This document shows, piece by piece, positions 53,312 to 61,660 of a stretch of DNA of 64,000 nucleotides (its first letter is position 1; each line of letters begins with the position of its first letter). The notes beneath the pieces are model-generated. The model was not told the origin of the DNA, searched no databases, and saw only the letters and a list, made by a program, of their open reading frames with translations. The position numbers and the translations under genes are program-made. Origin of the DNA: an uncultured Oscillospiraceae bacterium (GTDB taxonomy: Bacteria; Bacillota; Clostridia; Oscillospirales; Oscillospiraceae). The stretch is from positions 53,679 to 117,678 of the forward strand of contig CAKTQM010000001.1 in NCBI GenBank assembly GCA_934597125.1, read 5' to 3'.

Positions 53312-54223
53312 TCAGAACAGATCCAGCATGTTGTCCAGATAGAGTTCCTCCCGCACCCGCAGGCGGTATTCCGGTTTGGTCAGGTAATATAGGAGAAATT
53401 CCAGGATCAGCGCGCTGCCCAGTCCGCGTCCCTCGATCTTGAAGTGGGAAAAGCCCATGGGCAGATAGCGGCTGCGGATTGCATCTGTGCCGATGAAGCC
53501 CGGGTTTTCCATGGCCTTGGAAAAGCGGTAGCCGTCGGCGGCGTCCGGCGCGGCGCAGCGGTGTGCGGGGCCGTCCTCACCCAGATTTTTCCGGCTGACC
53601 GCCTCATAGCAGGTCTTGCGGGCCTGACAGGTAAAGGCGCAGCACTCGTTGCAGAGAAACTCTACCTTTTCCCGCAGGGCCGGCGGCAGGGTGTTCAGCT
53701 GCGCCCACGCATGGTTCAGCCGGAAATCCGGCACCACATAGCGGAATTCCTTACGCGCCAGCTCCTGCCGGAGAGCGGAAAAGTCTGTCAGAACTTTGGT
53801 GGTGGAGGAGACGAAATAAAGCCCGGGACAGGTTTGCCGCAGATAGTTCAGCAGCAGCTCCGAGTGGACGATGACGCCGTTTTGTACGCTGCCGCGGCTC
53901 TCGAACAGGCGGCACAGGGCGTTGCACCGGGGGTCGGACAGGTGCTCCCTGCGCAGCAGGGAGTTGCTGAAGGTCAGGCGCGCCGAAATGCCGTATTCCT
54001 CCGTCAGAGCCAGCACGTCTTCGGCGGGTTGGGTGCCTGATCCCACGCGGCCGCCGCCCCAGAGACAGTCCTCCGGTGCGCCGTAGAGGGAGCCGATGGC
54101 GCACCAGTCGTAGAAGTACTCCCGATGGGCGCGGAACAGCGGCAGAAACCGCCGGTACAGCTCATAAAACTCAAAAAGGCCGGGGAGGTGATAATAAGCG
54201 ATGTTCTTTTGCATGTGATCCAT
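53312..54223 (-). CDS. Uncharacterised Cys-rich protein (peptidase U32-like features)
   Basis: A 303-aa cytoplasmic protein. Features such as YGISARLTFSNSLLRREHLS, VIVHSELLLNYLRQTCPGLY, FVSSTTKV and the cysteine group LCNECCAFTCQARKTCYEAV, with a further Cys in HRCAAPD, recall U32-type TIM-barrel proteins with a metal or Fe-S site. The resemblance is loose and I would not assign an activity. It lies between yitT and the Vat-like gene with gaps of about 25-32 bases, so it is in their operon. Confidence 0.6.
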   Translation of the reverse strand: MDHMQKNIAYYHLPGLFEFYELYRRFLPLFRAHREYFYDWCAIGSLYGAPEDCLWGGGRVGSGTQPAEDVLALTEEYGISARLTFSNSLLRREHLSDPRCNALCRLFESRGSVQNGVIVHSELLLNYLRQTCPGLYFVSSTTKVLTDFSALRQELARKEFRYVVPDFRLNHAWAQLNTLPPALREKVEFLCNECCAFTCQARKTCYEAVSRKNLGEDGPAHRCAAPDAADGYRFSKAMENPGFIGTDAIRSRYLPMGFSHFKIEGRGLGSALILEFLLYYLTKPEYRLRVREELYLDNMLDLF

Positions 54224-54248
54224 AGGGCGTTACCTGTTCTTGCAGCTG

Positions 54249-55115
54249 TTACAGGCCCTCCGGCGTATTGCCGGTGAAGCCCTCGCCCATGATCTCATGG
54301 GCGTCGCAGACGATCACAAAGGCGTCGGGATCGGCGTTTTTGACGATGGCCTTGACGGTGACGATCTGGCTGCGGCTGAACGCGCACAGGATCACGTTTT
54401 TCGGCTGTCCGCTGTATCCGCCGCGTCCGGGCAGCAGTGTTACGCCGCGATCCAGCGCCAGCAGCTGCCGGGTGATGGCTTCATGCTGCGGGGAGATGAT
54501 ATAGGCCATCTTTGCGCCCCTGCCGCCGTAGACCACCCAATCTGTCAGCTTGGAGATGATGAACAGCGCCAGCATGGCGTACAGTGCCTGGGTCAGATCG
54601 TGGAACACGGCAGCGTAGGAGACGACCACTACGCCATCCACACACAGGCACAGCGTGCCGATGGAGATGGCGGGAAATTTCAGTTTCAGCAGCCGCGCCG
54701 CCAGTTCGCTGCCGCCGGTGGTGGCGCTTTGCCGCATCAGCAGGCCGCAGCTCAGGCCGATCAGCACACCGCCGTAGACGGCGGCCAGCATGGGCTCCAT
54801 GGGGGCAAAGGTGTACAGCTTGGCCAGAGCGTCCACCATGATGGAGCTGAGAAGAGTGGCGTACAGAGTGGCAAACAGCCAGGTTTTGCCCACCTTTTTC
54901 CAGCTGAGCAGAAACAGCGGCAGATTCAGCACGATGACGGTGATACCGATGGAGGCCCAGGGGAAGAAGTGGTTGATGATCTGGGCGATACCGGTAAAGC
55001 CGCCGACACTGAGATGGTTGGGTGCGAAGCACCAGTTGAAGCCCACGGCGTACAGTGCGCAGGACAGCGTGATAATGATGTATTGCACAATGATGGCCTT
55101 TGCCGTTCCTTTCAT
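54249..55115 (-). CDS. YitT family membrane protein (DUF161 plus DUF2179)
   Basis: A 288-aa protein with about five membrane segments in the first 200 residues (NWCFAPNHLSVGGFTGIAQI is the family signature) and a soluble C-terminal DUF2179 domain (VTLLPGRGGYSGQPKNVILC, VKNADPDAFVIVCDAHEIMG, GEGF). Function unknown; suggested to be a transporter. First gene of a three-gene operon. The ATG follows AAGGAGGGCGCTTATC. Confidence 0.9.
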   Translation of the reverse strand: MKGTAKAIIVQYIIITLSCALYAVGFNWCFAPNHLSVGGFTGIAQIINHFFPWASIGITVIVLNLPLFLLSWKKVGKTWLFATLYATLLSSIMVDALAKLYTFAPMEPMLAAVYGGVLIGLSCGLLMRQSATTGGSELAARLLKLKFPAISIGTLCLCVDGVVVVSYAAVFHDLTQALYAMLALFIISKLTDWVVYGGRGAKMAYIISPQHEAITRQLLALDRGVTLLPGRGGYSGQPKNVILCAFSRSQIVTVKAIVKNADPDAFVIVCDAHEIMGEGFTGNTPEGL

Positions 55116-55300
55116 GATAAGCGCCCTCCTTGTTCCTGCGGATATGCTGTTACCATGTTACCGAAAAAGAGGGGGCTTGTCAATCGGAGCGGGGCGGAAA
55201 AAGAGATATATGCAGCAGCCTTTTGAGGCGGGCTGCTTTTTTCGCCCCGCGACACGCTGTTGTCAGATTGCACAGGAAACGGGGAAGCAAAGAAGAGTGA

Positions 55301-55371
55301 GTATGAACATTCAACAAACATGCATATAAATGAATAAATATCCGAAAAATGCCTTGGTGCAATGAATAAAC
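55301..55371 (+). promoter_or_regulatory. Candidate arginine-repressor (ARG) boxes upstream of the amino-acid transporter
   Basis: Three ATGAAY-type half sites: GTATGAACATTCAA (55301-55314, a near palindrome), ATGAATAAATAT (55330-55341) and ATGAATAAAC (55362-55371). They resemble the ArgR/AhrC box core of Firmicutes. The remaining 350-base gap between yitT and the transporter gene holds only these and the hairpin at 55407. Confidence 0.4.
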
Positions 55372-55406
55372 TGTGGTGATGTATGCAACATCAAGCGAGA
55401 GAGAAA

Positions 55407-55441
55407 CGCTCCCGACACACAAAAGGCTCCCCACGGGAGCG
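55407..55441 (+). other. Leader hairpin before the ABC-transporter operon
   Basis: CGCTCCCG/CGGGAGCG stem with a 19-nt loop, 24 bases upstream of the substrate-binding protein ATG. It has no T-run. Confidence 0.55.
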
Positions 55442-55465
55442 AGAACACAGAAAGGATGAATCACA

Positions 55466-56347
55466 ATGAAAAAGATAATCTCCCTGCTGTTGGCGTTGGC
55501 GATGGCCCTGTCTCTGGTGGCCTGCGGCGCAGGTAATGACACCCAGAACAATGATGCCGCCGGTACGGACGCCGCGCCGGCCAACGCACTGGAACAGATC
55601 AAGGCCGATGGCGTGCTGACGGTGGCTGTCAGTCCCGATTTCTCCCCCATGGAGTTTGTGGACTCCTCCAAGATCGGCCAGGAGCAGTATGTGGGCTTTG
55701 ACATCGAGCTGGCCAAGTACATTGCCCAGTATCTGGGCGTGGAGCTGCAGATCGAGGCCATGGGCTTTGACGCCTGCCAGACCGCCGTGTATACCAACAG
55801 CGTCTACATGTCCCTGAGCGGTTACTCCTGGACGGAGGAGAGAGCCGCCAACTATGAGATCTCCAACGGCTACGTCGCAGGTGACAATGAGTCCAACCAG
55901 GTGCTGCTGATCAAAAAGGAGGACGCCGCCAAGTATACCAAGGCCGAGGATTTCTCCGGCGTGGATGTGGGCGCACAGAATGCCTCGCTGCAGATGGATC
56001 TGCTGACCAGCCAGCTGCCTGACGCCAATGCCGTGCCCATCGGCGACATCACCGTGGGCGTTATGGAGCTGAAGAGCGGCAACATCGAGGCCATGGCCGC
56101 CGCCATCGGCAATGCCAAGATGATCGTGGACGCCAACCCTGAGCTGATGATCTGCGACTGGCAGTTTGAGGTGGCCGCGGAGTTCGAGGCCAACGTGGTG
56201 CTGATCGCCAAGGGCGAGACGGAGCTGCTGAACGCCGTGAACGAGGCACTGGCACAGGCCGAGAGCGAGGGCAAGTATGCCGAGTGGTATGAGGCCGCCG
56301 TGGCGCTGGGCCAGAGTGAGAATGCCAAGGAGCTGACGCTGGACTAA
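55466..56347 (+). CDS. Amino-acid ABC transporter, substrate-binding lipoprotein
   Basis: A 293-aa family 3 solute-binding protein. The signal sequence ends in lipobox LSLVACG. The mature start LEQIKADGVLTVAVSPDFSP, MEFVD, YVGFDIELAKYIAQYLGVEL and QIEAMGFDACQTAV, and the late GNAKMIVDANPEL, are the standard pattern for His/Arg/Gln-type binding proteins. It heads an operon with permease, ATPase and an M20 amidohydrolase. GAAAGGATG precedes the ATG. The ligand is likely a polar amino acid, but this is inferred. Confidence 0.93.
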   Translation: MKKIISLLLALAMALSLVACGAGNDTQNNDAAGTDAAPANALEQIKADGVLTVAVSPDFSPMEFVDSSKIGQEQYVGFDIELAKYIAQYLGVELQIEAMGFDACQTAVYTNSVYMSLSGYSWTEERAANYEISNGYVAGDNESNQVLLIKKEDAAKYTKAEDFSGVDVGAQNASLQMDLLTSQLPDANAVPIGDITVGVMELKSGNIEAMAAAIGNAKMIVDANPELMICDWQFEVAAEFEANVVLIAKGETELLNAVNEALAQAESEGKYAEWYEAAVALGQSENAKELTLD

Positions 56348-56361
56348 ACAGAAACGATCCT

Positions 56362-56399
56362 GCGGGCGGCGGATGCAAGAGGTTGTATCCGCCGCCCGC
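56362..56399 (+). other. Stable hairpin between binding-protein and permease genes
   Basis: A perfect 13-bp stem GCGGGCGGCGGAT/ATCCGCCGCCCGC with a 12-nt loop and no T-run. Such structures protect upstream mRNA and would give more binding protein than permease. Confidence 0.75.
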
Positions 56400-56418
56400 C
56401 TGAAATAAGGAGATGCCC

Positions 56419-57150
56419 ATGAAATTCATCGACTTTGAAAAGCTGGCTGCCCTGTTTTTGAAATACTGGGACAAGTTCCTCATCAGCGGCGTGGAGTATA
56501 CGCTGGCGCTGGCGGCTATCACGGTGGCCTTCGGCGCGGTGTTCGCCTCGGTGCTGGCGCTGATGAAGATGTCGAAGATCCCGCCCCTGCGCTGGCTGTC
56601 CACCATCTATATCGAGATCATTCGGGGTACGCCCATGCTGCTGCAGCTGTACTTTTTCTACTTCGGCCTGCCCATCCTGATCCCGGCGCTGACCAAGCAG
56701 AAATTCCTCTGCATCGCCATTGCCCTGATCTGCAACAGCGCGGCCTATGTGTCCGAGGTGATCCGTTCCGGCATCCAGGCGGTGGATCCCGGACAGAGGG
56801 AGGCGGCCCTGAGCCTGGGTTTCAGCGAGAGCAAGGCTATGTGGTTCGTGGTGGTGCCCCAGGCGGTGAAGAATATTCTGCCGGCGCTGGGCAACGAGTT
56901 TATCATGATCGTCAAGGATACCTCATTGGGCTCCACGTTTTTCATTGGCGATCTGATGACCCAGTATCTGGTGGTGAAGGGCGCTACCTATCTGCCCATT
57001 GAGCCGCTGGTGATCGTGGGCGTTATCTACTTTGTGATGACCTTTGTGCTCAGCAAGGTATTCGGCCACTTTGAAAAGAAGCTCCAGCGCGCCGACCGGC
57101 ACACGGACAACGGGCGCAAGCGGAAACAGCAGCGGGAGGCGGTGATCTGA
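56419..57150 (+). CDS. Amino-acid ABC transporter, permease
   Basis: A 243-aa His/Glu/Gln-type permease with about five spans. The EAA-like loop that contacts the ATPase is [20 protein letters not shown] followed by [16 protein letters not shown]. The N-terminal [19 protein letters not shown] and [20 protein letters not shown] are family motifs. The ATG at 56419 is six bases from AAGGAG; an ATG at 56413 abuts the ribosome site and is rejected. Confidence 0.93.
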   Translation: MKFIDFEKLAALFLKYWDKFLISGVEYTLALAAITVAFGAVFASVLALMKMSKIPPLRWLSTIYIEIIRGTPMLLQLYFFYFGLPILIPALTKQKFLCIAIALICNSAAYVSEVIRSGIQAVDPGQREAALSLGFSESKAMWFVVVPQAVKNILPALGNEFIMIVKDTSLGSTFFIGDLMTQYLVVKGATYLPIEPLVIVGVIYFVMTFVLSKVFGHFEKKLQRADRHTDNGRKRKQQREAVI

Positions 57151-57890
57151 TGGCACAGGAACTGATCCAGGTCAAGAACCTGAAAAAATACTATAACGGC
57201 GGCGATGTCAAGGCGCTGGATGGCGTCACGGTGGACATCTGCAAGGGGGACGTGATGGCGGTCATCGGGCCCTCCGGCGGCGGAAAGAGCACCTTTCTTC
57301 GCAGCCTGAACCTGCTGGAAACGCCTACGTCCGGCTCTATCATCTTTGACGGCGTGGATATCACCGCCAAAAAGGTGGATCTGCCCCTGCACCGCCAGAA
57401 GATGGGCATGGTGTTTCAGCACTTCAACCTGTTTCCCAACAAAACGGTGCTGGACAACCTTACCATGGCGCCGGTGAAGATCAAGAAGATCCCCAGAGGG
57501 GAGGCGGAGGCCAAGGCCATGGCGCTGCTGCAGCGGGTAGGGCTGGCCGACCGTGCCGGCGATTATCCCGCCCAGCTGTCCGGCGGGCAGAAGCAGCGTG
57601 TGGCCATCGTGCGGGCGCTGGCGATGGAGCCGGAGGTCATGCTGTTTGACGAACCTACCTCCGCGCTGGATCCGGAGATGGTGGGGGAGGTACTGGAGGT
57701 CATGAAGGAGCTGGCACAGTCCGGCATGACCATGGTGGTGGTCACCCATGAGATGAATTTTGCCAGAGAAGTGGGCAATCGTGTGCTGTTTATGGATGCG
57801 GGAAAGATCGGAGAGCAGGGTGCGCCCGAGGACATCTTTGCCCACCCCCAGAGCGCGAGACTGCAGGATTTTTTGAACAAGGTATTGTGA
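57150..57890 (+). CDS. Amino-acid ABC transporter, ATP-binding protein
   Basis: A 246-aa ATPase. Walker [14 protein letters not shown]-loop [15 protein letters not shown], signature [11 protein letters not shown], Walker [15 protein letters not shown] and H-loop VVTHEMNFA are intact. It belongs to the GlnQ/HisP group. It overlaps the permease stop (TGATG). Confidence 0.96.
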   Translation: MAQELIQVKNLKKYYNGGDVKALDGVTVDICKGDVMAVIGPSGGGKSTFLRSLNLLETPTSGSIIFDGVDITAKKVDLPLHRQKMGMVFQHFNLFPNKTVLDNLTMAPVKIKKIPRGEAEAKAMALLQRVGLADRAGDYPAQLSGGQKQRVAIVRALAMEPEVMLFDEPTSALDPEMVGEVLEVMKELAQSGMTMVVVTHEMNFAREVGNRVLFMDAGKIGEQGAPEDIFAHPQSARLQDFLNKVL

Positions 57891-57900
57891 GGATCGAACC

Positions 57901-59337
57901 ATGATGAGCGATGCGAAAAAGGCGGCGCTGGCCGCTGTTGAACAGGAAAAGGAGCTGCTGGAGCAGGTCTCCGACAGTATTTGGGAATATGCCGAGCTGT
58001 CACTGCAGGAGTACAAGTCCGCCGCGCTGCTGTGTCAGGTGCTGGTGCAGCAGGGCTTCACAGTGGAGCAGGGTATCTGTGGCATCGAGACGGCGTTCTC
58101 CGCCAGCTATGGCAGCGGCAAGCCCGTCATCGGTATTCTGGCGGAGTATGACGCCCTGTCCGGACTGTCCCAGAAGGGCGGCTGCACAGAGAAAGCGCCC
58201 CTGATCCCCGGCGGCACCGGCCATGGCTGCGGCCACAATATGCTGGGTGCGGGCGCACTGGGCGCGGCGCTGGGCGTGAAACATTACCTGCAGCAGACCG
58301 GTTGTTCCGGCACGGTGGTGCTGTACGGCTGTCCGGGGGAGGAGGGCGGCGCGGCCAAGGCGTTCATGGCCCGCGACGAGCTGTGGCGCGGTCTGAATGC
58401 CGCATTGACCTGGCACCCCGATGACTGCAATGAAGCCACCACGGGAACCAGCAACGCCTGTATTCAGGTGCAGTATCTGTTCCACGGTGTTGCCGCCCAC
58501 GCCGCCGGTGCACCGGAGAAAGGGCGTAGCGCGTTGGACGCGGTGACGCTGATGAATCTGGGCGTGGAGTTCCTGCGGGAGCACATGGATGGCAAGTGCC
58601 GTATCCACTATACTATCACCAACGGGGGCGGACTCAGCCCCAACGTGGTGCCGGCAGAGGCTGCCGTGCTGTATATGGTGCGTGCCGATCAGGTGAAAAA
58701 GGCCCTTGCGCTGCAGGCACGGGTGGATGACATTGCCCAGGGCGCGGCACTGATGACCGGTACCACCTATACCCGCAAGTTTATCGACGGGCTGGCGGAG
58801 ACGATCCCCAACCACGCGCTGGAGGCGCTGCTGCACAAGAACCTGACGGAGCTGGGCGTGCCGTCCTATACGCCGGAGGAACTGGCCTTTGCCGACGCGG
58901 TGGCTGCCACCTTTGATGCCGCAGGCGCCGTTCCGGGCAGCGGGCAGGAGGATCCGGCCTATGCCGCCCAGGTGAAGGCGCTGCAAGGGGAGCACGCCAT
59001 GAACGATTTCGTCATGCTCCTCTATACCGGCGAGGCTTTCTGCCCCGGTTCCACTGATGTGGGGGATGTCAGCTGGCAGTGCCCCACCGCCCAGCTGCAC
59101 ATTGCCGCCTGGCCCAACGGCTGTCCGGGCCACAGCTGGCAGAATGTGTCCTGCGGCAAAAGCGTTCTTGGACACAAGGCGGTGGTTCATGCGGGAAAGG
59201 TGCTGTGCGCCGCGGTTATCGCCCTGCTGACGCAGGGCGACCTTCTGGCCCAGGCCAGGGCGGAGTTTACCCGGCGCACCGCAGCTGGTTACAGCTGTCC
59301 CATCCCGCCGGAGGCTGTGCCCACCATTCCGGAATGA
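57901..59337 (+). CDS. M20-family amidohydrolase (AbgB-like)
   Basis: A 478-aa enzyme. Metal-site motifs: GILAEYDALSG, GHGCGHNMLGAGALGAAL (His and His-Asn of the dinuclear site), GCPGEEGGAAKAFM and a late WQNVSCGKSVLGHKAVVHAG. The dimerisation insert carries VQYLFHGVAAHAAGAPEKGR. Its pattern fits subunit B of p-aminobenzoyl-glutamate hydrolase and related indole-acyl-amino-acid hydrolases. It sits 10 bases behind the transporter genes, so the imported solute may be an acylated or dipeptide-like amino acid. A terminator follows. Confidence 0.9.
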   Translation: MMSDAKKAALAAVEQEKELLEQVSDSIWEYAELSLQEYKSAALLCQVLVQQGFTVEQGICGIETAFSASYGSGKPVIGILAEYDALSGLSQKGGCTEKAPLIPGGTGHGCGHNMLGAGALGAALGVKHYLQQTGCSGTVVLYGCPGEEGGAAKAFMARDELWRGLNAALTWHPDDCNEATTGTSNACIQVQYLFHGVAAHAAGAPEKGRSALDAVTLMNLGVEFLREHMDGKCRIHYTITNGGGLSPNVVPAEAAVLYMVRADQVKKALALQARVDDIAQGAALMTGTTYTRKFIDGLAETIPNHALEALLHKNLTELGVPSYTPEELAFADAVAATFDAAGAVPGSGQEDPAYAAQVKALQGEHAMNDFVMLLYTGEAFCPGSTDVGDVSWQCPTAQLHIAAWPNGCPGHSWQNVSCGKSVLGHKAVVHAGKVLCAAVIALLTQGDLLAQARAEFTRRTAAGYSCPIPPEAVPTIPE

Positions 59338-59360
59338 GGGAAAACGTCTGACGAGCAAAG

Positions 59361-59389
59361 AGATCTGCGCCAAAGGCGCAGATCTTTTT
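59361..59389 (+). terminator. Terminator of the ABC-transporter/M20 operon
   Basis: AGATCTGCGCC/GGCGCAGATCT stem, AAA loop, TTTT. Confidence 0.9.
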
Positions 59390-59466
59390 GCCGCGGCTGT
59401 GTCGGGTTGACGGGGGAAGCTATAGAGAAGGGTGCGAGGGAAAGCGGCACAGAATAACGACATGAT

Positions 59467-59506
59467 ATCAGGCGGGGCTGTCTCACAAGAGACAGCCCCG
59501 CCTGAT
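59467..59506 (-). terminator. Perfect 18-bp hairpin after the Rrf2 gene
   Basis: ATCAGGCGGGGCTGTCTC/GAGACAGCCCCGCCTGAT with an ACAA loop, three bases beyond the Rrf2 stop codon. It has no strong T-run. Confidence 0.7.
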
Positions 59507-59509
59507 GGC

Positions 59510-59941
59510 TTATATTACATAGTCATACCCATCGGGAGCGCTGTGCATCAGATCCGCCAGGGTGATGTTTTCAAAGTATTCCGTGATAAGCTTGTCCAAT
59601 CCCCGCCACATGGAGAGCGTGCGGCATTCGGCTGCGCGGGGGCAAGCGGCGGCACCGGGCTCAAGGCAGGCGACAGGCGCCATGGAGTCCTCCGTGATTC
59701 GCAGGATGCTCTCCACGGTGTATTGCTCCGGCGCTTTTGTCAGCTGGTAGCCGCCGCCCTTGCCCCGCACGCCGGTCAGCAGCTTGGCCTTTACCAGCAG
59801 CTTGATGATATTCTCCAGATACTTTTCCGAGATCTCCTGCCGCTGGGCAATCACTTTCAGGGGAATAAAACCGTCTGATTGATGCTCGGCCAGGTCGATC
59901 ATGACACGCAGCGCATAGCGCCCTTTGGTGGAAACCAGCAT
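59510..59941 (-). CDS. Rrf2-family transcriptional regulator (CymR/IscR-like)
   Basis: A 143-aa regulator. The winged helix is YALRVMIDLAEHQSDGFIPL, KVIAQRQEISEKYLENIIKL and LVKAKLLTGVRGKGGGYQLT. Three cysteines (92, 100 and 106; CLEPGAAACPRAAEC) lie where IscR binds its Fe-S cluster, with one spacing two residues longer. It is divergent from cysK. In Bacillus the Rrf2 protein CymR represses cysteine genes together with CysK, so cysteine or Fe-S control of this pair is likely. AAAAAGGAGGGCGCGGT precedes the ATG. Confidence 0.9.
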   Translation of the reverse strand: MLVSTKGRYALRVMIDLAEHQSDGFIPLKVIAQRQEISEKYLENIIKLLVKAKLLTGVRGKGGGYQLTKAPEQYTVESILRITEDSMAPVACLEPGAAACPRAAECRTLSMWRGLDKLITEYFENITLADLMHSAPDGYDYVI

Positions 59942-59969
59942 ACCGCGCCCTCCTTTTTAGAATAAACCC

Positions 59970-59999
59970 ATTATACAACGTGGTAAATAGGAAAATCAA
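59970..59999 (-). promoter_or_regulatory. Promoter of the Rrf2 gene
   Basis: TTGATT, 18-base spacer, TATAAT on the minus strand. Confidence 0.75.
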
Positions 60000-60021
60000 C
60001 GTAAAATTTTGCAGATAGACC

Positions 60022-60050
60022 TTGACAAACGGGGAAGACGGCAATATAAT
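60022..60050 (+). promoter_or_regulatory. Consensus promoter of the cysK transcript
   Basis: TTGACA, 17-base spacer and TATAAT, a perfect sigma-A match. The hairpin-like AACCTACAAGAAAGGTT follows it at 60057-60073 and could be an operator or part of the leader. Confidence 0.92.
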
Positions 60051-60082
60051 CACACTAACCTACAAGAAAGGTTGGTATTAAC

Positions 60083-60127
60083 ATGAAATACGACCTGCAC
60101 CTCCGATGTTGCCGCAGTGAACGATGA
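60083..60127 (+). CDS. Short cysteine-rich leader peptide upstream of cysK
   Basis: A 14-codon frame, [14 protein letters not shown], in the cysK 5' leader, with GAAAGGTTGG upstream of its ATG. It has adjacent Cys codons (TGT TGC). The 53 bases from its stop to the cysK ATG are C/A-rich and G-poor, with no hairpin. The arrangement matches a cysteine-sensing leader: slow translation at the Cys codons when cysteine is scarce would favour cysK expression. Inferred from sequence only. Confidence 0.55.
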   Translation: MKYDLHLRCCRSER

Positions 60128-60180
60128 TCTGGGACACACAAAACAAACCACAACAACATCATTTTAGGAGGAATATAATT

Positions 60181-61113
60181 ATGAGCAAGATCTATACATC
60201 CGCTGACCAGCTGATCGGCAAGACCCCGCTGCTGGAGTTGACCCACATTGAAAAGGAAGAGGCCCTGGAGGCCAAGATTCTGGGCAAGCTGGAATATTTT
60301 AATCCCGCCGGCAGTGTAAAGGATCGCATTGCCAAGGCGATGATTGACGACGCGGAGCAGAAGGGCCTGCTGAAGCCCGATTCCGTTATCATTGAGCCGA
60401 CCTCCGGCAATACCGGCATCGGTCTGGCGTCCGTGGCCGCCGCACGGGGCTATCGCATTATCATCGTTATGCCCGAGACTATGAGCGTGGAGCGCCGCCA
60501 GCTGATGAAGGCCTACGGCGCGGAGCTGGTGTTGACCGAGGGTGCCAAGGGCATGAAGGGCGCTATCGCCAAGGCGGACGAGCTGGCTAAGGAGATCCCC
60601 AACAGCTTCATCCCCGGCCAGTTCGTGAACCCCGCCAACCCCGCCGTTCACAAGGCCACCACAGGCCCTGAGATCTGGGAGGATACCGATGGCAAGGTGG
60701 ACATCTTCGTGGCGGGCGTCGGCACCGGCGGCACCGTCACCGGCACCGGCGCGTATCTGAAGAGCCGGAACCCTAACATGAAGGTGGTGGCTGTGGAGCC
60801 CGCGTCTTCTCCCGTACTGAGTAAGGGGGTGGCAGGCAGCCACAAGATCCAGGGCATCGGCGCAGGATTTGTGCCCGACGTGCTGGACACCAAGGTGTAT
60901 GACGAGATCATCCCTGTGGAAAATGAAGATGCCTTTGCCACCGGCAAGCTGATCGGCAAGAAGGAGGGCGTACTGGTGGGCATCTCCTCCGGCGCTGCCG
61001 TGTGGGCCGCCATCCAGCTGGCAAAGCGGCCGGAGAACAAGGGCAAGACCATCGTGGCGCTGCTGCCCGATACCGGCGACCGCTATCTCTCCACGCCGCT
61101 GTTTGCGGAGTGA
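60181..61113 (+). CDS. cysK: Cysteine synthase A (O-acetylserine sulfhydrylase)
   Basis: A 310-aa PLP enzyme. IGKTPLLEL, the cofactor Lys47 in NPAGSVKDR, the substrate loop TSGNTG (74-79), the glycine loop [11 protein letters not shown] and the C-terminal SSGAA and DTGDRYLST motifs are typical. It makes L-cysteine from O-acetylserine and sulfide. The ATG is preceded by AGGAGGAATATAATT. The open frame extends upstream to 60124 but the ribosome site fixes the start. It is transcribed from a perfect promoter through a Cys leader peptide and opposite an Rrf2 regulator. Confidence 0.97.
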   Translation: MSKIYTSADQLIGKTPLLELTHIEKEEALEAKILGKLEYFNPAGSVKDRIAKAMIDDAEQKGLLKPDSVIIEPTSGNTGIGLASVAAARGYRIIIVMPETMSVERRQLMKAYGAELVLTEGAKGMKGAIAKADELAKEIPNSFIPGQFVNPANPAVHKATTGPEIWEDTDGKVDIFVAGVGTGGTVTGTGAYLKSRNPNMKVVAVEPASSPVLSKGVAGSHKIQGIGAGFVPDVLDTKVYDEIIPVENEDAFATGKLIGKKEGVLVGISSGAAVWAAIQLAKRPENKGKTIVALLPDTGDRYLSTPLFAE

Positions 61114-61121
61114 AATAATAT

Positions 61122-61159
61122 AAGAAACAGCACCTCGGCAGCGAGGTGCTGTTTCTTAT
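61122..61159 (+). terminator. Terminator after cysK
   Basis: A 16-bp stem AAGAAACAGCACCTCG/CGAGGTGCTGTTTCTT followed by ATT. Confidence 0.88.
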
Positions 61160-61204
61160 TGTGCGTGGCCGCTTAATATCCCGATTTCATGGAGGAAAGA
61201 AACA

Positions 61205-61594
61205 ATGAAAAAGAAAATTTTTGCGATGAGTCTCGCGGCGGTATTGGCGCTTTCCCTGTTGGTTGGCTGCACGGGGAAGCAGCAGAATAATGATTCCAAC
61301 AGCAATTCTTCCAACACAGATGTTACGACGCCGGCCGGCGAGTATACCGGCGGCCCGGCGTGGGGAAAGCCCGCGTCCAAGATGGCGGTAAACTTTGAAG
61401 GCCGCGTTGCTGCTGTTGAAGAAGGCCGGGTCACGCTGGAGGACGGCACGGTTGTCCTTACCGATGGCGCGGACATTTCCGCTCCCGATGGCAGCGCCGC
61501 GGAGATCGCCGTTGGCGACTACATTCAGGGCTATGCGGAAGACCCTGAGGCAGCGGAGTTGAATGCCGTGTCTATCCTCATCACTGTACTGTAA
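61205..61594 (+). CDS. Small lipoprotein upstream of an ECF sigma factor
   Basis: A 129-aa protein. Signal sequence with lipobox LLVGCTG, an Asn/Ser-rich spacer (about 25-45), then a small beta-rich domain (MAVNFEGRVAAVEEGRVTLE, DGTVVLTDGADISA, GDYIQGYAEDPEAAELNAVS). The second half looks like a small OB-like barrel. It is 66 bases upstream of a sigma-factor gene with a hairpin between, and could be its sensor partner or target. Function unknown. Confidence 0.7.
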   Translation: MKKKIFAMSLAAVLALSLLVGCTGKQQNNDSNSNSSNTDVTTPAGEYTGGPAWGKPASKMAVNFEGRVAAVEEGRVTLEDGTVVLTDGADISAPDGSAAEIAVGDYIQGYAEDPEAAELNAVSILITVL

Positions 61595-61600
61595 AAGTAA

Positions 61601-61639
61601 TGCGTTCCGCGTCATCCGGTCTTGATGGCGCGGAACGCA
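61601..61639 (+). terminator. Hairpin between the lipoprotein and sigma-factor genes
   Basis: TGCGTTCCGCG/CGCGGAACGCA stem with a 17-nt loop. There is no T-run, so partial readthrough to the sigma gene is likely. Confidence 0.55.
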
Positions 61640-61660
61640 GCACAAGGAGACTGACGCCCT

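Noticed and set aside
60124-60180. Upstream extension of cysK from 60124
   Set aside because: The AGGAGG site directly before the ATG at 60181 and alignment of the cysteine synthase N-terminus fix the start; the upstream part overlaps the leader peptide stop.
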